Below are positions 25,718-35,034 of a stretch of 64,000 nt of DNA, piece by piece. Source of the stretch: Azorhizobium sp943371865. GTDB taxonomy: Bacteria > Pseudomonadota > Alphaproteobacteria > Rhizobiales > Xanthobacteraceae. The stretch covers positions 17,315 to 81,314 of the forward strand of contig NZ_CALRWL010000024.1 of NCBI RefSeq assembly GCF_943371865.1, in the 5' to 3' direction. The notes under the pieces were generated by a model. It had not been told where the DNA came from, made no database searches, and worked only from the letters and a program-made list of their open reading frames with translations. Positions within the stretch are counted from its first letter, which is position 1; the number at the start of each line of letters is the position of its first letter. Position numbers and translations under genes: made by a program.

Positions 25718-26685
25718 CCGCGCCGCTGCTGGAGGTGTCCGGCCTTGAAACCCAGTTCGCCACCCGCAACGGCGTCCTGAAGGCGGTGAACGGCGTGTCA
25801 TTTGCCGTGCGGCGCGGCGAAATTCTGGGGCTGGTAGGGGAATCCGGCTCGGGCAAAAGCGTCACCGGCTTCTCGCTGATCGGCCTCATCGATCCCCCCG
25901 GCCGCATCGCCGCCGGCTCGGTGAAGCTGGAAGGCCGCGAGCTGGTGGGCCTGGCGCCGCAGGAGCTGCGCGCCATTCGCGGCCGGCGCATCTCCATGGT
26001 GTTCCAGGATCCGAGCACGACGCTCAATCCGGTGCTCACCGTGGGCGTGCAGATGCGCCTTGCGCTAGAGGCCCATGCCCGCCTCTCCCGCCGCGAGGCG
26101 CAGGCGCGCGCCATAGCGGCGCTGGAGCGGGTGCGCATTCCCGATCCGGCGCGGCGGCTGGAGGCCTATCCGCACCAATTCTCCGGCGGCATGCGCCAGC
26201 GCATCGCCATCGCCATTGCCTTGCTGCATCACCCCGATCTGGTGATCGCCGATGAGCCGACCACCGCGCTGGACGTGTCGATCCAGGCGCAGATCCTCAC
26301 CGAGATGAAGGCGCTGGCGCGCGAGCGCGGAACGGCGCTGATCTGGATCAGCCATGATCTGGCGACCATCTCCTCCATCGCCGACCGCATCGCGGTGATG
26401 TATGCGGGCCGCATCGTGGAAAGCGGCCCCACCGCCGCGGTGCTACGCGATCCACGCCACCCCTACACCCGCGGCCTGCTGGATTCGCTGCCGGCCATGG
26501 CCCCCGCAGGCACCGAGCTGGCGGCCATTCCCGGCACCACGCCGGCGCTGGACCACCTGCCGCCCGGCTGCCCGTTCGCCCCGCGCTGCTTCGCCGCCCA
26601 GCCGCGCTGCGTCGAGGACCCGCCGGAAGTGATCGCGGGCGCGCGCGGCTATCGCTGCCATTTCCCGCTGGGAGCGGCCGCATGA
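25714..26685 (+). CDS. ABC transporter ATP-binding protein, DppD type
   Basis: A 323-residue ATPase. Walker A is GLVGESGSGKSVTGFSLIGL, the Q-loop is VFQDPSTTLNPV, the signature is QFSGGMRQRIAIAIAL and Walker B is LVIADEPTTALD. The C-terminal oligopeptide-type extension has the cysteines GCPFAPRCFAAQPRC, which in DppD/OppD can hold an Fe-S cluster. It overlaps both neighbours by four bases. It powers uptake by the importer together with the DppF-type ATPase. Confidence 0.95.
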   Translation: MTAPLLEVSGLETQFATRNGVLKAVNGVSFAVRRGEILGLVGESGSGKSVTGFSLIGLIDPPGRIAAGSVKLEGRELVGLAPQELRAIRGRRISMVFQDPSTTLNPVLTVGVQMRLALEAHARLSRREAQARAIAALERVRIPDPARRLEAYPHQFSGGMRQRIAIAIALLHHPDLVIADEPTTALDVSIQAQILTEMKALARERGTALIWISHDLATISSIADRIAVMYAGRIVESGPTAAVLRDPRHPYTRGLLDSLPAMAPAGTELAAIPGTTPALDHLPPGCPFAPRCFAAQPRCVEDPPEVIAGARGYRCHFPLGAAA

Positions 26686-27692
26686 GCCCGCCCTTCGTCA
26701 CCGCCACCGGCGTCAGCCGCACCTTCGCCCCGAGCGTGCCCCTCACTGAGCGCATCGTCGCCGCGCTCGGCGGCGCGAGCCGCCCCCGCACCGTGCATGC
26801 GGTGGACGACATCACCCTCACCCTCGCCAAGGGCGAAGCGCTGGGGCTGGTGGGGGAATCCGGCTGCGGCAAGACCACGCTCGGGCGCATGATCGCCGGC
26901 ATCCTGCCGCCCAGCGCCGGCAGCCTCGCCATCGCCGGCACCTCGGTCATGTCCAGCGGCGCCCATCCGCGCAAAAGCACCACGCGGGTGCAGATGGTGT
27001 TCCAGGATCCGTTCGCCTCGCTGGATCCGCGCATGCGCATCGGCGATACGCTGATGGAAGGGCCGGTGCATCACGGGCTCGTCCGCCGGGCCGACGCCCT
27101 CGACAATGTGCGCGACTGGCTGGTGCAGGTGGGGCTCGATCCCGACTATGCCAGCCGCTATCCGCACCAATTCTCCGGCGGCCAGCGCCAGCGGGTGGCC
27201 ATCGCCCGCGCGCTGGCCATGCAGCCGGACGTGCTGGTCTGCGACGAGCCGGTGGCGTCGCTGGACGTGTCGATCCAGGCGCAGATCATCAATCTGTTCC
27301 TGAAGCTGCGGCGGGAGCTGAACCTCACCTTGCTGTTCATCTCCCATGATCTCAGCGTGGTGCGCCATCTGTGCGACCGGGTGGCGATCATGTATCTGGG
27401 CCGCATCGTCGAGGAAGGCCCCACGGGCGAGGTCTATGGCGACCCGCGCCATCCTTATACCCAGGGCCTGTTGGACAGCGTGCCCAAGCTGGTGCTGGCC
27501 GATGGCGAGCAGGCGCGGTTCCGGCCCATCGCCGGCGAACTGCCCTCCCCGCTCGCCCCGCCGTCCGGCTGCCATTTCCACGGCCGCTGCCCGCTGGTGC
27601 AGGACCGCTGCCGCACCGAACGCCCGGCGCTACGCGTGGTCGGTCCGGGGCGCACCGCCGCCTGCCATTTCGCCCGCACGGACGCGGCATAG
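26682..27692 (+). CDS. ABC transporter ATP-binding protein, DppF type
   Basis: A 336-residue ATPase. Walker A is LVGESGCGKTTLGRMIAGIL, the Q-loop VFQDPFASLDPRM, the signature QFSGGQRQRVAIARAL and Walker B LVCDEPVASLD. The C-terminal oligopeptide-type region has GCHFHGRCPLVQDRC. It is the last gene of the creatininase-DppBCDF operon. The region after it (27693-27817) shows no clear terminator. Confidence 0.95.
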   Translation: MSPPFVTATGVSRTFAPSVPLTERIVAALGGASRPRTVHAVDDITLTLAKGEALGLVGESGCGKTTLGRMIAGILPPSAGSLAIAGTSVMSSGAHPRKSTTRVQMVFQDPFASLDPRMRIGDTLMEGPVHHGLVRRADALDNVRDWLVQVGLDPDYASRYPHQFSGGQRQRVAIARALAMQPDVLVCDEPVASLDVSIQAQIINLFLKLRRELNLTLLFISHDLSVVRHLCDRVAIMYLGRIVEEGPTGEVYGDPRHPYTQGLLDSVPKLVLADGEQARFRPIAGELPSPLAPPSGCHFHGRCPLVQDRCRTERPALRVVGPGRTAACHFARTDAA

Positions 27693-27817
27693 CAAAGCTC
27701 AAGTTTTGGTGCCGGATCAAGGGCTCGCCAGCGTTGAACGGGGGGTCTCGATTTCCCTGCGATGCGTGATATAGCCTGAACTCTCGCGCTTTTTGCCAGG
27801 GCCATTTCGCCCGCGCC

Positions 27818-30800
27818 ATGATGGATCCCATGTCCGCAGCCATCCCTGACGATCAGCCAGCATTCCTCAAGGGCGGCGGCGAGATGGGCGCCCTCATCTC
27901 GCGATTCGACTGGTCGGCCACATCCCTGGGGCCGCTGTCCGCATGGCCGCAAAGCCTGAAGACCGCGACCGCCCTGCTGCTGCGCTGCAATCTGCCCATG
28001 GTGATGTTGTGGAACCCCGACGGGGTGATGATCTACAATGACGCCTATTCCGTCTTCGCCGGCGGGCGTCATCCCCGCCTGCTGGGCAGCAAGGTGCTGG
28101 AGGGCTGGCCGGAAGTGGCCGCCTTCAACGCCCATGTGATGGATGTGGGCCTGAAAGGCGGCACCCTGGTCTATCGCGACCAGCATCTGATCCTGCATCG
28201 CAACGGCGTGCCCGAAGACGTGTGGATGAACCTCGACTACAGCCCGGTGCTGAATGAAGAGGGAGAGCCGGCCGGCGTTCTGGCGGTGGTGGTGGAGACC
28301 ACCGAGCGGGTGCGCGGCGAGCAGCGCCTGCGCATCGCCCAGGAGGCGGGTGGCGTCGGCATTTTCGAATGGTTTCCCGAATCCGGGCGCCTGGATGTCT
28401 CCAATGAATATCGGCGGATCTGGGGACTGGATTCGGACACCGAGGTCACCGACACGCTGCTGCTGAGCCTGCTGCACCCCGAGGACCTCCGGCAAACCGG
28501 CCCGGCGAAGCGCGAGCAGGCGAACCCGCTGGAATATGCCGAGTATCGGCGCATCGACCCGCGCACCGGACAGGTGCGCTGGATCGCCCGCCGCGGCGAG
28601 GTGGTGTCCACCCCCGAGGTCGGCCACCGCCGCTTCGTCGGCATCGCCATGGACATCACCGACCGCAAGCGCGCCGAGGAGGAACTGCGCGAGAGCGAGG
28701 CCCGCTGGCGCAATCTGTTCGAGCAGATGCAGGAAGGCTTCTTCATCGCCGAGGCGGTGCGGGATGCGGACGGGCGGATGGTGGACTTCACCTTCCTGGA
28801 GCTGAACCCGGCGTTCGAGACCCAGACCGGCATCCCCACCTCCACCGCCATGGGCCGCACCGCCCGCGCGGTGGCCGGCACGGTGCCGGAGACCCTGATC
28901 CAGCGCTATGCCGACGTCCTGCGCACCGGGGCGCCGACGCAGTTCGAGTTCCAGGACGCGGACGCGGGCGACCGCTGGTTCGAGCTGCGGGCGCGTCCGG
29001 CGGGCGAGGACCGGTTTGCGGTGCTGTTCCTCGACATCACCGTGCGCAAGGCCGCCGAGGAAGCCATCCGCCACAGCGAATCCCACTTCCGCCTGCTGGC
29101 CCAATCCCTGCCCAAGCATGTGTGGACCGCTACCGCCGACGGCCAGCTGGAATGGTTCAACGACCGCGCCTATGCCTATCGCGGCGTGCCCCCCGGCGCG
29201 CTCGAGCGCATGAGCTGGGCCGACCTGCTGCATCCCGATGACCTGCCTGCCGTCATGGCCGCATGGACCGAGGCGGTGGCCACCGGCGCCCCCTACCAGA
29301 TCGAACAGCGCATGCAGCGCCATGACGGGGTGTTCCGCTGGCACCTCGCCCGCGCCCTGCCGGTGCGCGAGGCCGATGGCATCACCCGCTGGGTCGGGGC
29401 CAATGCGGACATCGAGGACCAGAAAGTCGCGGAAGCCACCCTGGCGGACCTCGCCGTCACCCTGGAACACCGGGTGGAAGCACGCACCGCGGAACTGGTG
29501 CGGACCCAGGACGCCCTGCGCCAAAGCCAGAAGATGGAAGCCATGGGCAACCTCACCGGCGGGGTGGCGCATGATTTCAACAATTTGCTCCAGGTGATCA
29601 GCGGCAATCTGCAACTGCTGGCCGACGATGTGGCCGGCAATGCCAAGGCCGAGCAGCGCATCCACAACGCCATGACCGGCGTGACCCGCGGCTCGCGGCT
29701 CGCCTCGCAATTGCTGGCCTTCGGGCGGCGCCAGCCGCTGGTGCCGAAGGTGGTCAATCTCGGGCGCTTTCTCAGCGGCATGGACGACATGCTGCGCCGG
29801 GCCCTGGGGGAGGCGGTGGAACTGGAAACCATCATCGCCGGCGGCTTGTGGAACACGCTGATCGATCCCGGCAATGTGGAAAATGCGCTGCTGAACCTCG
29901 CCATCAACGCCCGCGACGCCATGGACGGGCGCGGCCGGCTGACCATCGAGGCCGGCAACGCTTTCCTGGACACCGCTTATGCCGATGGCCACCCGGAGGT
30001 GACCCCCGGCCAATATGTGCTGCTGGCGGTGACCGACACCGGCACCGGCATGGCGCCGGAGATCGTGGAGAAGGTGTTCGAACCCTTCTTCACCACCAAG
30101 CCCGAGGGCAAGGGCACCGGGCTTGGTCTGTCCATGGTCTATGGCTTCGTCAAGCAGTCCGGCGGGCACATCAAGATCTATAGCGAGCCCGGCCACGGCA
30201 CCACCATCAAGCTCTATCTGCCGCGCGCCATGCAGTCCGAGGATGTGCTGGTCGACGTGGAGGCCGGCCCGGTCATGGGCGGACGCGAGACCATCCTGGT
30301 GGCCGAGGATGACGAGGCGGTGCGCGAGACCGTGGTGGGCCTGCTCTCGGACCTGGGCTATCGGGTGCTGAAGGCCAAGGATGCGCAGAGCGCGCTGACC
30401 ATCATCGAGAGCGGCATGCCCATCGACCTGTTGTTCACCGATGTGGTGATGCCGGGCCGGCTGAAGAGCACGGAACTGGCCCGCAAGGCCCGCGAGCGGC
30501 TGCCGGATCTGGCGGTCCTGTTCACCTCCGGCTACACGGAGAATGCCATCGTCCACGGCGGACGGCTGGATGATGGTGTGGAGCTGCTCAGCAAGCCCTA
30601 TACCCGCGAGGCCCTGGCCCGGAAACTGCGCCAGGTGCTGGGCCGACCGGGCGTCGACCCGCCGCTGAGACCCGTGCCCAACCCCACCGCCGCAACGCCC
30701 GCCCCCACCCGCCAGGCGCAGGACAAATCGATGACGGACACCCACGGCAACGGGACGGCGAAGACCTTCCTGCTATGCGAGGACGACTGGCTGATCCGCA

Positions 30801-31105
30801 TGAGCACCGGCGAGATGATCGAGTCTCTCGGCCACACGGTTTTGCCCGCCGCGGACGGCGCGGCGGCACTGGCCCTATTGGCGGCCCAGCCGGTGGATGT
30901 GCTGATGACCGACATCGGCCTGCCGGACATGTCCGGGGTGGAGCTGGCGGAACGGGCACGGGCGGCGCGGCCGGATCTGCCGGTGATCTTCGCCACCGGC
31001 CGCAGCGAGGTCCAGGATCTGGACGGCGCCGGCCCGGTGCGGCAGATCGTCAAGCCCTACTCCGCCGCCGCTTTGGCCAGCCTGATCGACTCCGTGCTGG
31101 GGTAG
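27818..31105 (+). CDS. Multi-PAS hybrid histidine kinase with two receiver domains
   Basis: A 1095-residue signalling protein with no transmembrane segment, so it is probably cytosolic. Domains in order: a PAS-like sensor (about 25-160), PAS (about 165-290), PAS (about 290-410), PAS (about 415-545), a dimerisation/phosphoacceptor helix with GGVAHDFNNLL (His near residue 584), an HHKA-type ATPase domain (LNLAINARDAMDGRG, TDTGTGMAPE, FEPFFTTKPEGKGTGLGLS), receiver 1 (ETILVAEDDEAVRETVVG; Asp in LLFTDVVMPG) and, after a Pro/Ala linker, receiver 2 (TFLLCEDDWLIRMSTGEMI; Asp in VLMTDIGLPDMSG). No output regulator is adjacent. The ligand is unknown. The first ATG 27818 is used; 27830 is possible. Confidence 0.93.
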   Translation: MMDPMSAAIPDDQPAFLKGGGEMGALISRFDWSATSLGPLSAWPQSLKTATALLLRCNLPMVMLWNPDGVMIYNDAYSVFAGGRHPRLLGSKVLEGWPEVAAFNAHVMDVGLKGGTLVYRDQHLILHRNGVPEDVWMNLDYSPVLNEEGEPAGVLAVVVETTERVRGEQRLRIAQEAGGVGIFEWFPESGRLDVSNEYRRIWGLDSDTEVTDTLLLSLLHPEDLRQTGPAKREQANPLEYAEYRRIDPRTGQVRWIARRGEVVSTPEVGHRRFVGIAMDITDRKRAEEELRESEARWRNLFEQMQEGFFIAEAVRDADGRMVDFTFLELNPAFETQTGIPTSTAMGRTARAVAGTVPETLIQRYADVLRTGAPTQFEFQDADAGDRWFELRARPAGEDRFAVLFLDITVRKAAEEAIRHSESHFRLLAQSLPKHVWTATADGQLEWFNDRAYAYRGVPPGALERMSWADLLHPDDLPAVMAAWTEAVATGAPYQIEQRMQRHDGVFRWHLARALPVREADGITRWVGANADIEDQKVAEATLADLAVTLEHRVEARTAELVRTQDALRQSQKMEAMGNLTGGVAHDFNNLLQVISGNLQLLADDVAGNAKAEQRIHNAMTGVTRGSRLASQLLAFGRRQPLVPKVVNLGRFLSGMDDMLRRALGEAVELETIIAGGLWNTLIDPGNVENALLNLAINARDAMDGRGRLTIEAGNAFLDTAYADGHPEVTPGQYVLLAVTDTGTGMAPEIVEKVFEPFFTTKPEGKGTGLGLSMVYGFVKQSGGHIKIYSEPGHGTTIKLYLPRAMQSEDVLVDVEAGPVMGGRETILVAEDDEAVRETVVGLLSDLGYRVLKAKDAQSALTIIESGMPIDLLFTDVVMPGRLKSTELARKARERLPDLAVLFTSGYTENAIVHGGRLDDGVELLSKPYTREALARKLRQVLGRPGVDPPLRPVPNPTAATPAPTRQAQDKSMTDTHGNGTAKTFLLCEDDWLIRMSTGEMIESLGHTVLPAADGAAALALLAAQPVDVLMTDIGLPDMSGVELAERARAARPDLPVIFATGRSEVQDLDGAGPVRQIVKPYSAAALASLIDSVLG

Positions 31106-31115
31106 TCCTCGGCGC

Positions 31116-31832
31116 TCAGGGTTTCAGCGGCGCGGGACCGAAGATGGCGGCGAGATCCGGCGCCGTCGCAGGCGGCAATTCCAGCTTCAGGCGCTGCTCC
31201 ACGTGCAGGAAATGATGGCGCGAGAGGTCGATGGCGCCCGCCACGTCGCGGGCGCGCAGCGCCTCGACGATGGCGCCATGCTCATCCACGGCGCACAGCG
31301 ACTGGGTCGCCGGCTCGTAGACCGACACCATCACCGACGAGCGGCTGAGCAGATCGCGCAGGAAGCGTGACAATTCCTCATTCTCCAGCGCGTCCACCAG
31401 ATGCAGATGGAACGCCCCCGACAGCCGCACCGAAGCGGCGCGGTCGCCCCGGGCGGCGGCGGCCCGCTCTTCCACCAGATGGGCATCGAGCCGGGCGAGA
31501 ATATCGTCGGTGAGGATGCGGGCCAGTTGCACCAGCACCCCCGCCTCCAGCACCCGATGGGCCTCATAGACCGCCTTGATCTCACCGGGTGAGGGCTGGG
31601 CGACCCGGGCGCCGCGATTGGGCACCATCTCGATCCGGCGTTCGGCGCCAAGCCGTTGCAGCACCTTGCGGATGCGCTCCCGCGACACGCCGAAGGCGGC
31701 CGCCAGCGTCTGCTCCACCAGCTTGGTGCCGGCCCGCAACCGGCCTTCCAGGATGGCGGTGGAAATGGCCTGATAGATCGCCTCGTCCGCGGCAGGGTCT
31801 GCCTTGGCGGTGCGTTGCCTGCGTTCGCTCAC
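31116..31832 (-). CDS. GntR-family regulator with FCD ligand domain
   Basis: A 238-residue regulator. The N-terminal winged helix reads AIYQAISTAILEGRLRAGTKLVEQTLAAAFGVSRERIRKVLQRL. The C-terminal all-helical FCD domain includes EIKAVYEAHRVLEAGVLVQLAR, FHLHLVDALENEELSRFL and a final DLSRHHFLHVEQRL, giving the metal- and ligand-binding His residues typical of the FadR/VanR group. GTG 31832 with a GAGG box nine bases upstream is preferred to the TTG/ATG codons at 31874-31877. That choice leaves all three TGTGCACA operators outside the coding region. It is divergent from the 32028 operon and probably represses it. Confidence 0.9.
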   Translation of the reverse strand: MSERRQRTAKADPAADEAIYQAISTAILEGRLRAGTKLVEQTLAAAFGVSRERIRKVLQRLGAERRIEMVPNRGARVAQPSPGEIKAVYEAHRVLEAGVLVQLARILTDDILARLDAHLVEERAAAARGDRAASVRLSGAFHLHLVDALENEELSRFLRDLLSRSSVMVSVYEPATQSLCAVDEHGAIVEALRARDVAGAIDLSRHHFLHVEQRLKLELPPATAPDLAAIFGPAPLKP

Positions 31833-31859
31833 CGGCGCCTCGATCCTACGCTGCAAAAT

Positions 31860-31970
31860 TGTGCACATTTGCATCAAAAAATGTGCACATTAGTTCGACG
31901 GGGGTTTCTGCTTTCCCATCCCTCATACCACAAGCGCCTCAAACGTCACTGTTTTTCGAGAATGTGCACA
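31860..31970. promoter_or_regulatory. Three TGTGCACA palindromes, candidate GntR operators
   Basis: The 8-base palindrome TGTGCACA occurs at 31860-31867, 31882-31889 (inside the 12-base palindrome AATGTGCACATT, 31880-31891) and 31963-31970. All three lie between the GntR regulator and the divergent ABC operon. The first two are 22 bases apart centre to centre, two helical turns, and the third is 81 bases further. This arrangement suggests cooperative binding of a dimeric regulator to both promoters. Confidence 0.65.
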
Positions 31971-32027
31971 ATTGGCACCGTGTTTGCAGAGGTATAAATG
32001 TCGCGACCGTGACGCAGCGAGGACGCC

Positions 32028-33071
32028 ATGACCTTTTCTCCCATCTCCCGCCGGACCGCCCTGAAGCTCAGCGCCGGGGCGCTGGCGGGCGGCATTGCCT
32101 GTCCCGCCATTCTGCGCGCCGCGCCGAAGGAGATCGTCCTCGGCGGCCCGGCGGGCGCCGCCAAATATTTCAATGCGGACGTGTTTCCGCTGATCAAGAA
32201 GATGCTGGACGTCAGCATCCTCTATGAGGGCACCAATTCGCTCACCAATCTGCAGAAGATGCAGGCGGACAAGGGTGCCCCGAAAATGTCCGTGGTGATC
32301 ATGGACGATCCGGTGATGCTGCCCGCCGCCGCCGAAGGCCTCATCACCCCCATGAAGGCCGCCAACGTGCCCAATCTCGGCAAATTGGTGCCGGACGCCA
32401 TCCATCGCGACGGCATGTGGGCCAATTACCAGAAGCCCTGGGTCGGCATCGCCTATTCCACCAAGCGCATGCCCGCCGCCCCCACCGACTGGTCCGCACT
32501 GTGGGAGCCGAAATACGCCCAGAAGATCATCGTGCCCTCGCTGCAGAATACCGAGGGCTTCTGGGTGCTGCTGGCCGCCGCCCATCTGGAGACCGGCAAG
32601 CCCTACAAGGAAGCGCAATACGATATCGACGCCGCCTTCAAGAAGCTCAAAAGCCTCAAGCCGAACCTGCTCAACGTCTATACCAACGCCCCCCAGGCCA
32701 TGAACATTCTGGAGCAGGGCGAGGCCTGGATGATCGGCGGCCAGTTCTCCGCTTACACCTTGATCCGCAAGGCGGACGGCTCGCCGGTGGATCTGGCGAT
32801 CCCGAAGGATGGCGGCTTCTCCATGCCCTCCGGCATCGCCAAGGTGACCGGCGCCCCCGGCGGCGATACGGCGGAAGCGGTGATCAACGCCTTCCTCTCC
32901 CCCGAAGTGCAGACGCTGCTGGCCACCAAGGCCTTCGTCGCCCCCACCAATGCCACCGTGCCGACGCCGGCCGGCTATCCCGCCAGCGACAGCCTGTTCG
33001 CGCCCGACTGGGCCTTCATCGCCAAGGAGCGGGCCGGCTGGGTGGACCGCTGGATCAAGGAGATGGCATGA
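32028..33071 (+). CDS. ABC transporter solute-binding protein, spermidine/putrescine (family 1) type
   Basis: A 347-residue extracytoplasmic binding protein. The N-terminus SRRTALKLSAGALAGGIACP carries a twin-arginine-like motif followed by a hydrophobic core, so export is probably by the Tat route. The mature part has the PotD-like pattern NLQKMQADKGAPKMSVVIMD and NYQKPWVGIAYSTKRMP. It is the first gene of an operon that also encodes the ATPase, two permeases and a PuuE-like hydrolase. The hydrolase suggests a ureide or other amide substrate rather than a polyamine; this is inference. Confidence 0.9.
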   Translation: MTFSPISRRTALKLSAGALAGGIACPAILRAAPKEIVLGGPAGAAKYFNADVFPLIKKMLDVSILYEGTNSLTNLQKMQADKGAPKMSVVIMDDPVMLPAAAEGLITPMKAANVPNLGKLVPDAIHRDGMWANYQKPWVGIAYSTKRMPAAPTDWSALWEPKYAQKIIVPSLQNTEGFWVLLAAAHLETGKPYKEAQYDIDAAFKKLKSLKPNLLNVYTNAPQAMNILEQGEAWMIGGQFSAYTLIRKADGSPVDLAIPKDGGFSMPSGIAKVTGAPGGDTAEAVINAFLSPEVQTLLATKAFVAPTNATVPTPAGYPASDSLFAPDWAFIAKERAGWVDRWIKEMA

Positions 33072-34156
33072 GCCCGGCGCCCCATCTCGTCGTCCGCCAG
33101 GCCTCCAAGCGCTATGGCGCCACCACGGTGCTCGACCGGGTGGACCTGGCCATCGGGCGCGGCGAACTGGTGACCCTGCTCGGCCCGTCCGGCTGCGGCA
33201 AGACCACCTTGCTCCGTCTGGTGGCGGGGCTCGCCCTGCCCGACGCGGGGGCGGTGGAAATCGCCGGCCGGGACGTGACCCGCGTCCCGCCGCACAAGCG
33301 CAATGTGGGCGTGGTGTTCCAGAACTACGCGTTGTTCCCGCACCTCACCGTGGCGGGCAACGTGGCCTTCGGGCTCACGGTGCGCCGCCGCGCCCGCGCC
33401 GACATCCAGGCGGCAGTGCACAAGGCGCTGTCGCTGGTGCATCTCGACCATCTGGCGGCGCGGCCCATCTCCGCTCTGTCCGGCGGCCAGCAGCAGCGGG
33501 TGGCGCTGGCCCGGGCGCTGGCGGTGGAGCCGGACGTGCTTTTGTTCGACGAAGCCCTCTCCGCCCTCGACCGCAAACTGCGCGAGGAAATGCAAGGCGA
33601 GATGCGCCGCATGCTGCGGGACATCGGCGCCACCGCCATCTTCGTCACCCATGACCAGGACGAGGCGCTCACCATGTCCGACCGGGTGGCGGTGATGAAT
33701 GGCGGGCGCATCGAGCAACTGGCTGAGCCCCGCGCCATCTATGCCCGCCCGGCCAGCCTGTTCACGCTGAATTTCGTCGGCCTGTCCACCCGCATCGCCG
33801 GCACCGTGGTCGCCAGCGCGGACGGCCGCGTGCTGGTGGAAACCAGCGTCGGCCGCCTCGCCGCCACCGGCAACTTCCTGACCGGCTCGGCGGTGATCGT
33901 GGCGGTGCGGCCCGAACATCTGCGCCCCGCCATGGACACCGAGGGCAATGCCGTCAGCGGGCATGTGCGCTCGGTGGTGTTCCAGGGCTCGCGCACCCTG
34001 GTGGAGGTGGCCGCCGGCGCCGAGACCCTGCTGGCGGAACTGCCGGGACAGGACGCGGTCGATCTCTCCCCCGGCGCCGAGATCCGCCTGTCCTGGCCGA
34101 TCGCCGAGACCTTCGCCTTTCCCGTGCCCACACCGGCCATGGCGGAGGCGGCATGA
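33068..34156 (+). CDS. ABC transporter ATP-binding protein, PotA/FbpC type
   Basis: A 362-residue ATPase. Walker A is LLGPSGCGKTTLLRLVAGLA, the Q-loop VVFQNYALFPHLT, the signature ALSGGQQQRVALARAL and Walker B LLFDEALSALD. A C-terminal TOBE domain (about residues 265-345) includes VIVAVRPEHLRPA. The start overlaps the stop of the binding protein gene by four bases, and its stop overlaps the next gene in the same way. Confidence 0.94.
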   Translation: MSPAPHLVVRQASKRYGATTVLDRVDLAIGRGELVTLLGPSGCGKTTLLRLVAGLALPDAGAVEIAGRDVTRVPPHKRNVGVVFQNYALFPHLTVAGNVAFGLTVRRRARADIQAAVHKALSLVHLDHLAARPISALSGGQQQRVALARALAVEPDVLLFDEALSALDRKLREEMQGEMRRMLRDIGATAIFVTHDQDEALTMSDRVAVMNGGRIEQLAEPRAIYARPASLFTLNFVGLSTRIAGTVVASADGRVLVETSVGRLAATGNFLTGSAVIVAVRPEHLRPAMDTEGNAVSGHVRSVVFQGSRTLVEVAAGAETLLAELPGQDAVDLSPGAEIRLSWPIAETFAFPVPTPAMAEAA

Positions 34157-35034
34157 GCGAGGCTGCCCTCCCCGCCGCCGTACCGGCGGCGCCCGTCCCC
34201 GCCGCGCCGAACCGCGAGCGCTGGCTGGCGCTGGCCCTGGCCGCGCCGGCCCTGCTGATCCTGCTGTTCCTGTTCGCTTTGCCGCTGGCCAAATTGCTGG
34301 CGGCCAGCCTCTCCAATGCGGCCGGCTTCACCCTCGATGAATATGCCAAGCTGCTGGGCACGGCCTATTATCTTCAGGTCATCTGGAACTCCCTGCGCCT
34401 CGCCTTGCTCACCACGATCATCGCTCTGGTGATCGGCTATCCCGCCGCCTTCGCTCTGGCGCGGGCGCGCGGCGCAGTGCGCAGCACCCTTTTGGCCTGC
34501 CTGTTCCTGCCTTTGGCCGCCAGCGTCATCGTCAAGGCCTTCGCCTGGACCATCCTCTTGCGCAGCGACGGGCTGGTGAACGAGACCCTGCTGATGCTGG
34601 GGATCATCGACACCCCCATCCGCATGATCTTCACCGAGACCGCGCTGATCGTCGGCTCGGTGAACATCTTCCTGCCCTTCATGATCCTGCCCATCTACAC
34701 CGTGGTGGCGCAGTTGGACCCGCGCCTGGCGGACGCCGCCGCAACGCTCGGCGCCTCGCCCGCGGAAGCCTTCCTGCGGGTGGTGGTGCCGCTCACTTTG
34801 CCCGGCATCATCGCCGGGGTGGCTTTGGTGTTCTCGCTCTCGGTCTCGGCCTATGTGGTGCCGACGCTGCTGATCGGCGAGCGCTATCCCACCCTCTCCA
34901 CCACCATCGCCAAGGCCTATCTGCTGGCCCGCCAGCCCGCCTTCGGCGCCGCCGCCGGCGTGGTGCTGCTGGCCATCGCCGTGGCCGTGGTCGCGCTCAG
35001 CACCCGGCTCGGCCGGGCGGGAGGTGGCAAATGA
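34153..35034 (+). CDS. ABC transporter permease, PotB type
   Basis: A 293-residue inner-membrane permease with six predicted membrane helices. The first helix is LALAAPALLILLFLFALPLA. The EAA loop is RLADAAATLGASPAEAFLRVVVPLTLPGIIAG. A Pro/Ala-rich cytosolic N-terminus precedes it. It overlaps the ATPase and the next permease by four bases each, which fits a stoichiometric importer complex. Confidence 0.93.
   Translation: MSEAALPAAVPAAPVPAAPNRERWLALALAAPALLILLFLFALPLAKLLAASLSNAAGFTLDEYAKLLGTAYYLQVIWNSLRLALLTTIIALVIGYPAAFALARARGAVRSTLLACLFLPLAASVIVKAFAWTILLRSDGLVNETLLMLGIIDTPIRMIFTETALIVGSVNIFLPFMILPIYTVVAQLDPRLADAAATLGASPAEAFLRVVVPLTLPGIIAGVALVFSLSVSAYVVPTLLIGERYPTLSTTIAKAYLLARQPAFGAAAGVVLLAIAVAVVALSTRLGRAGGGK

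Noticed and set aside
27455..30745. An open reading frame of 1096 codons antisense to the hybrid histidine kinase
   Set aside because: It is a GC-rich shadow frame with Gly/Ala/His/Gln-biased translation and no recognisable domains, opposite a gene with clear PAS, kinase and receiver motifs.
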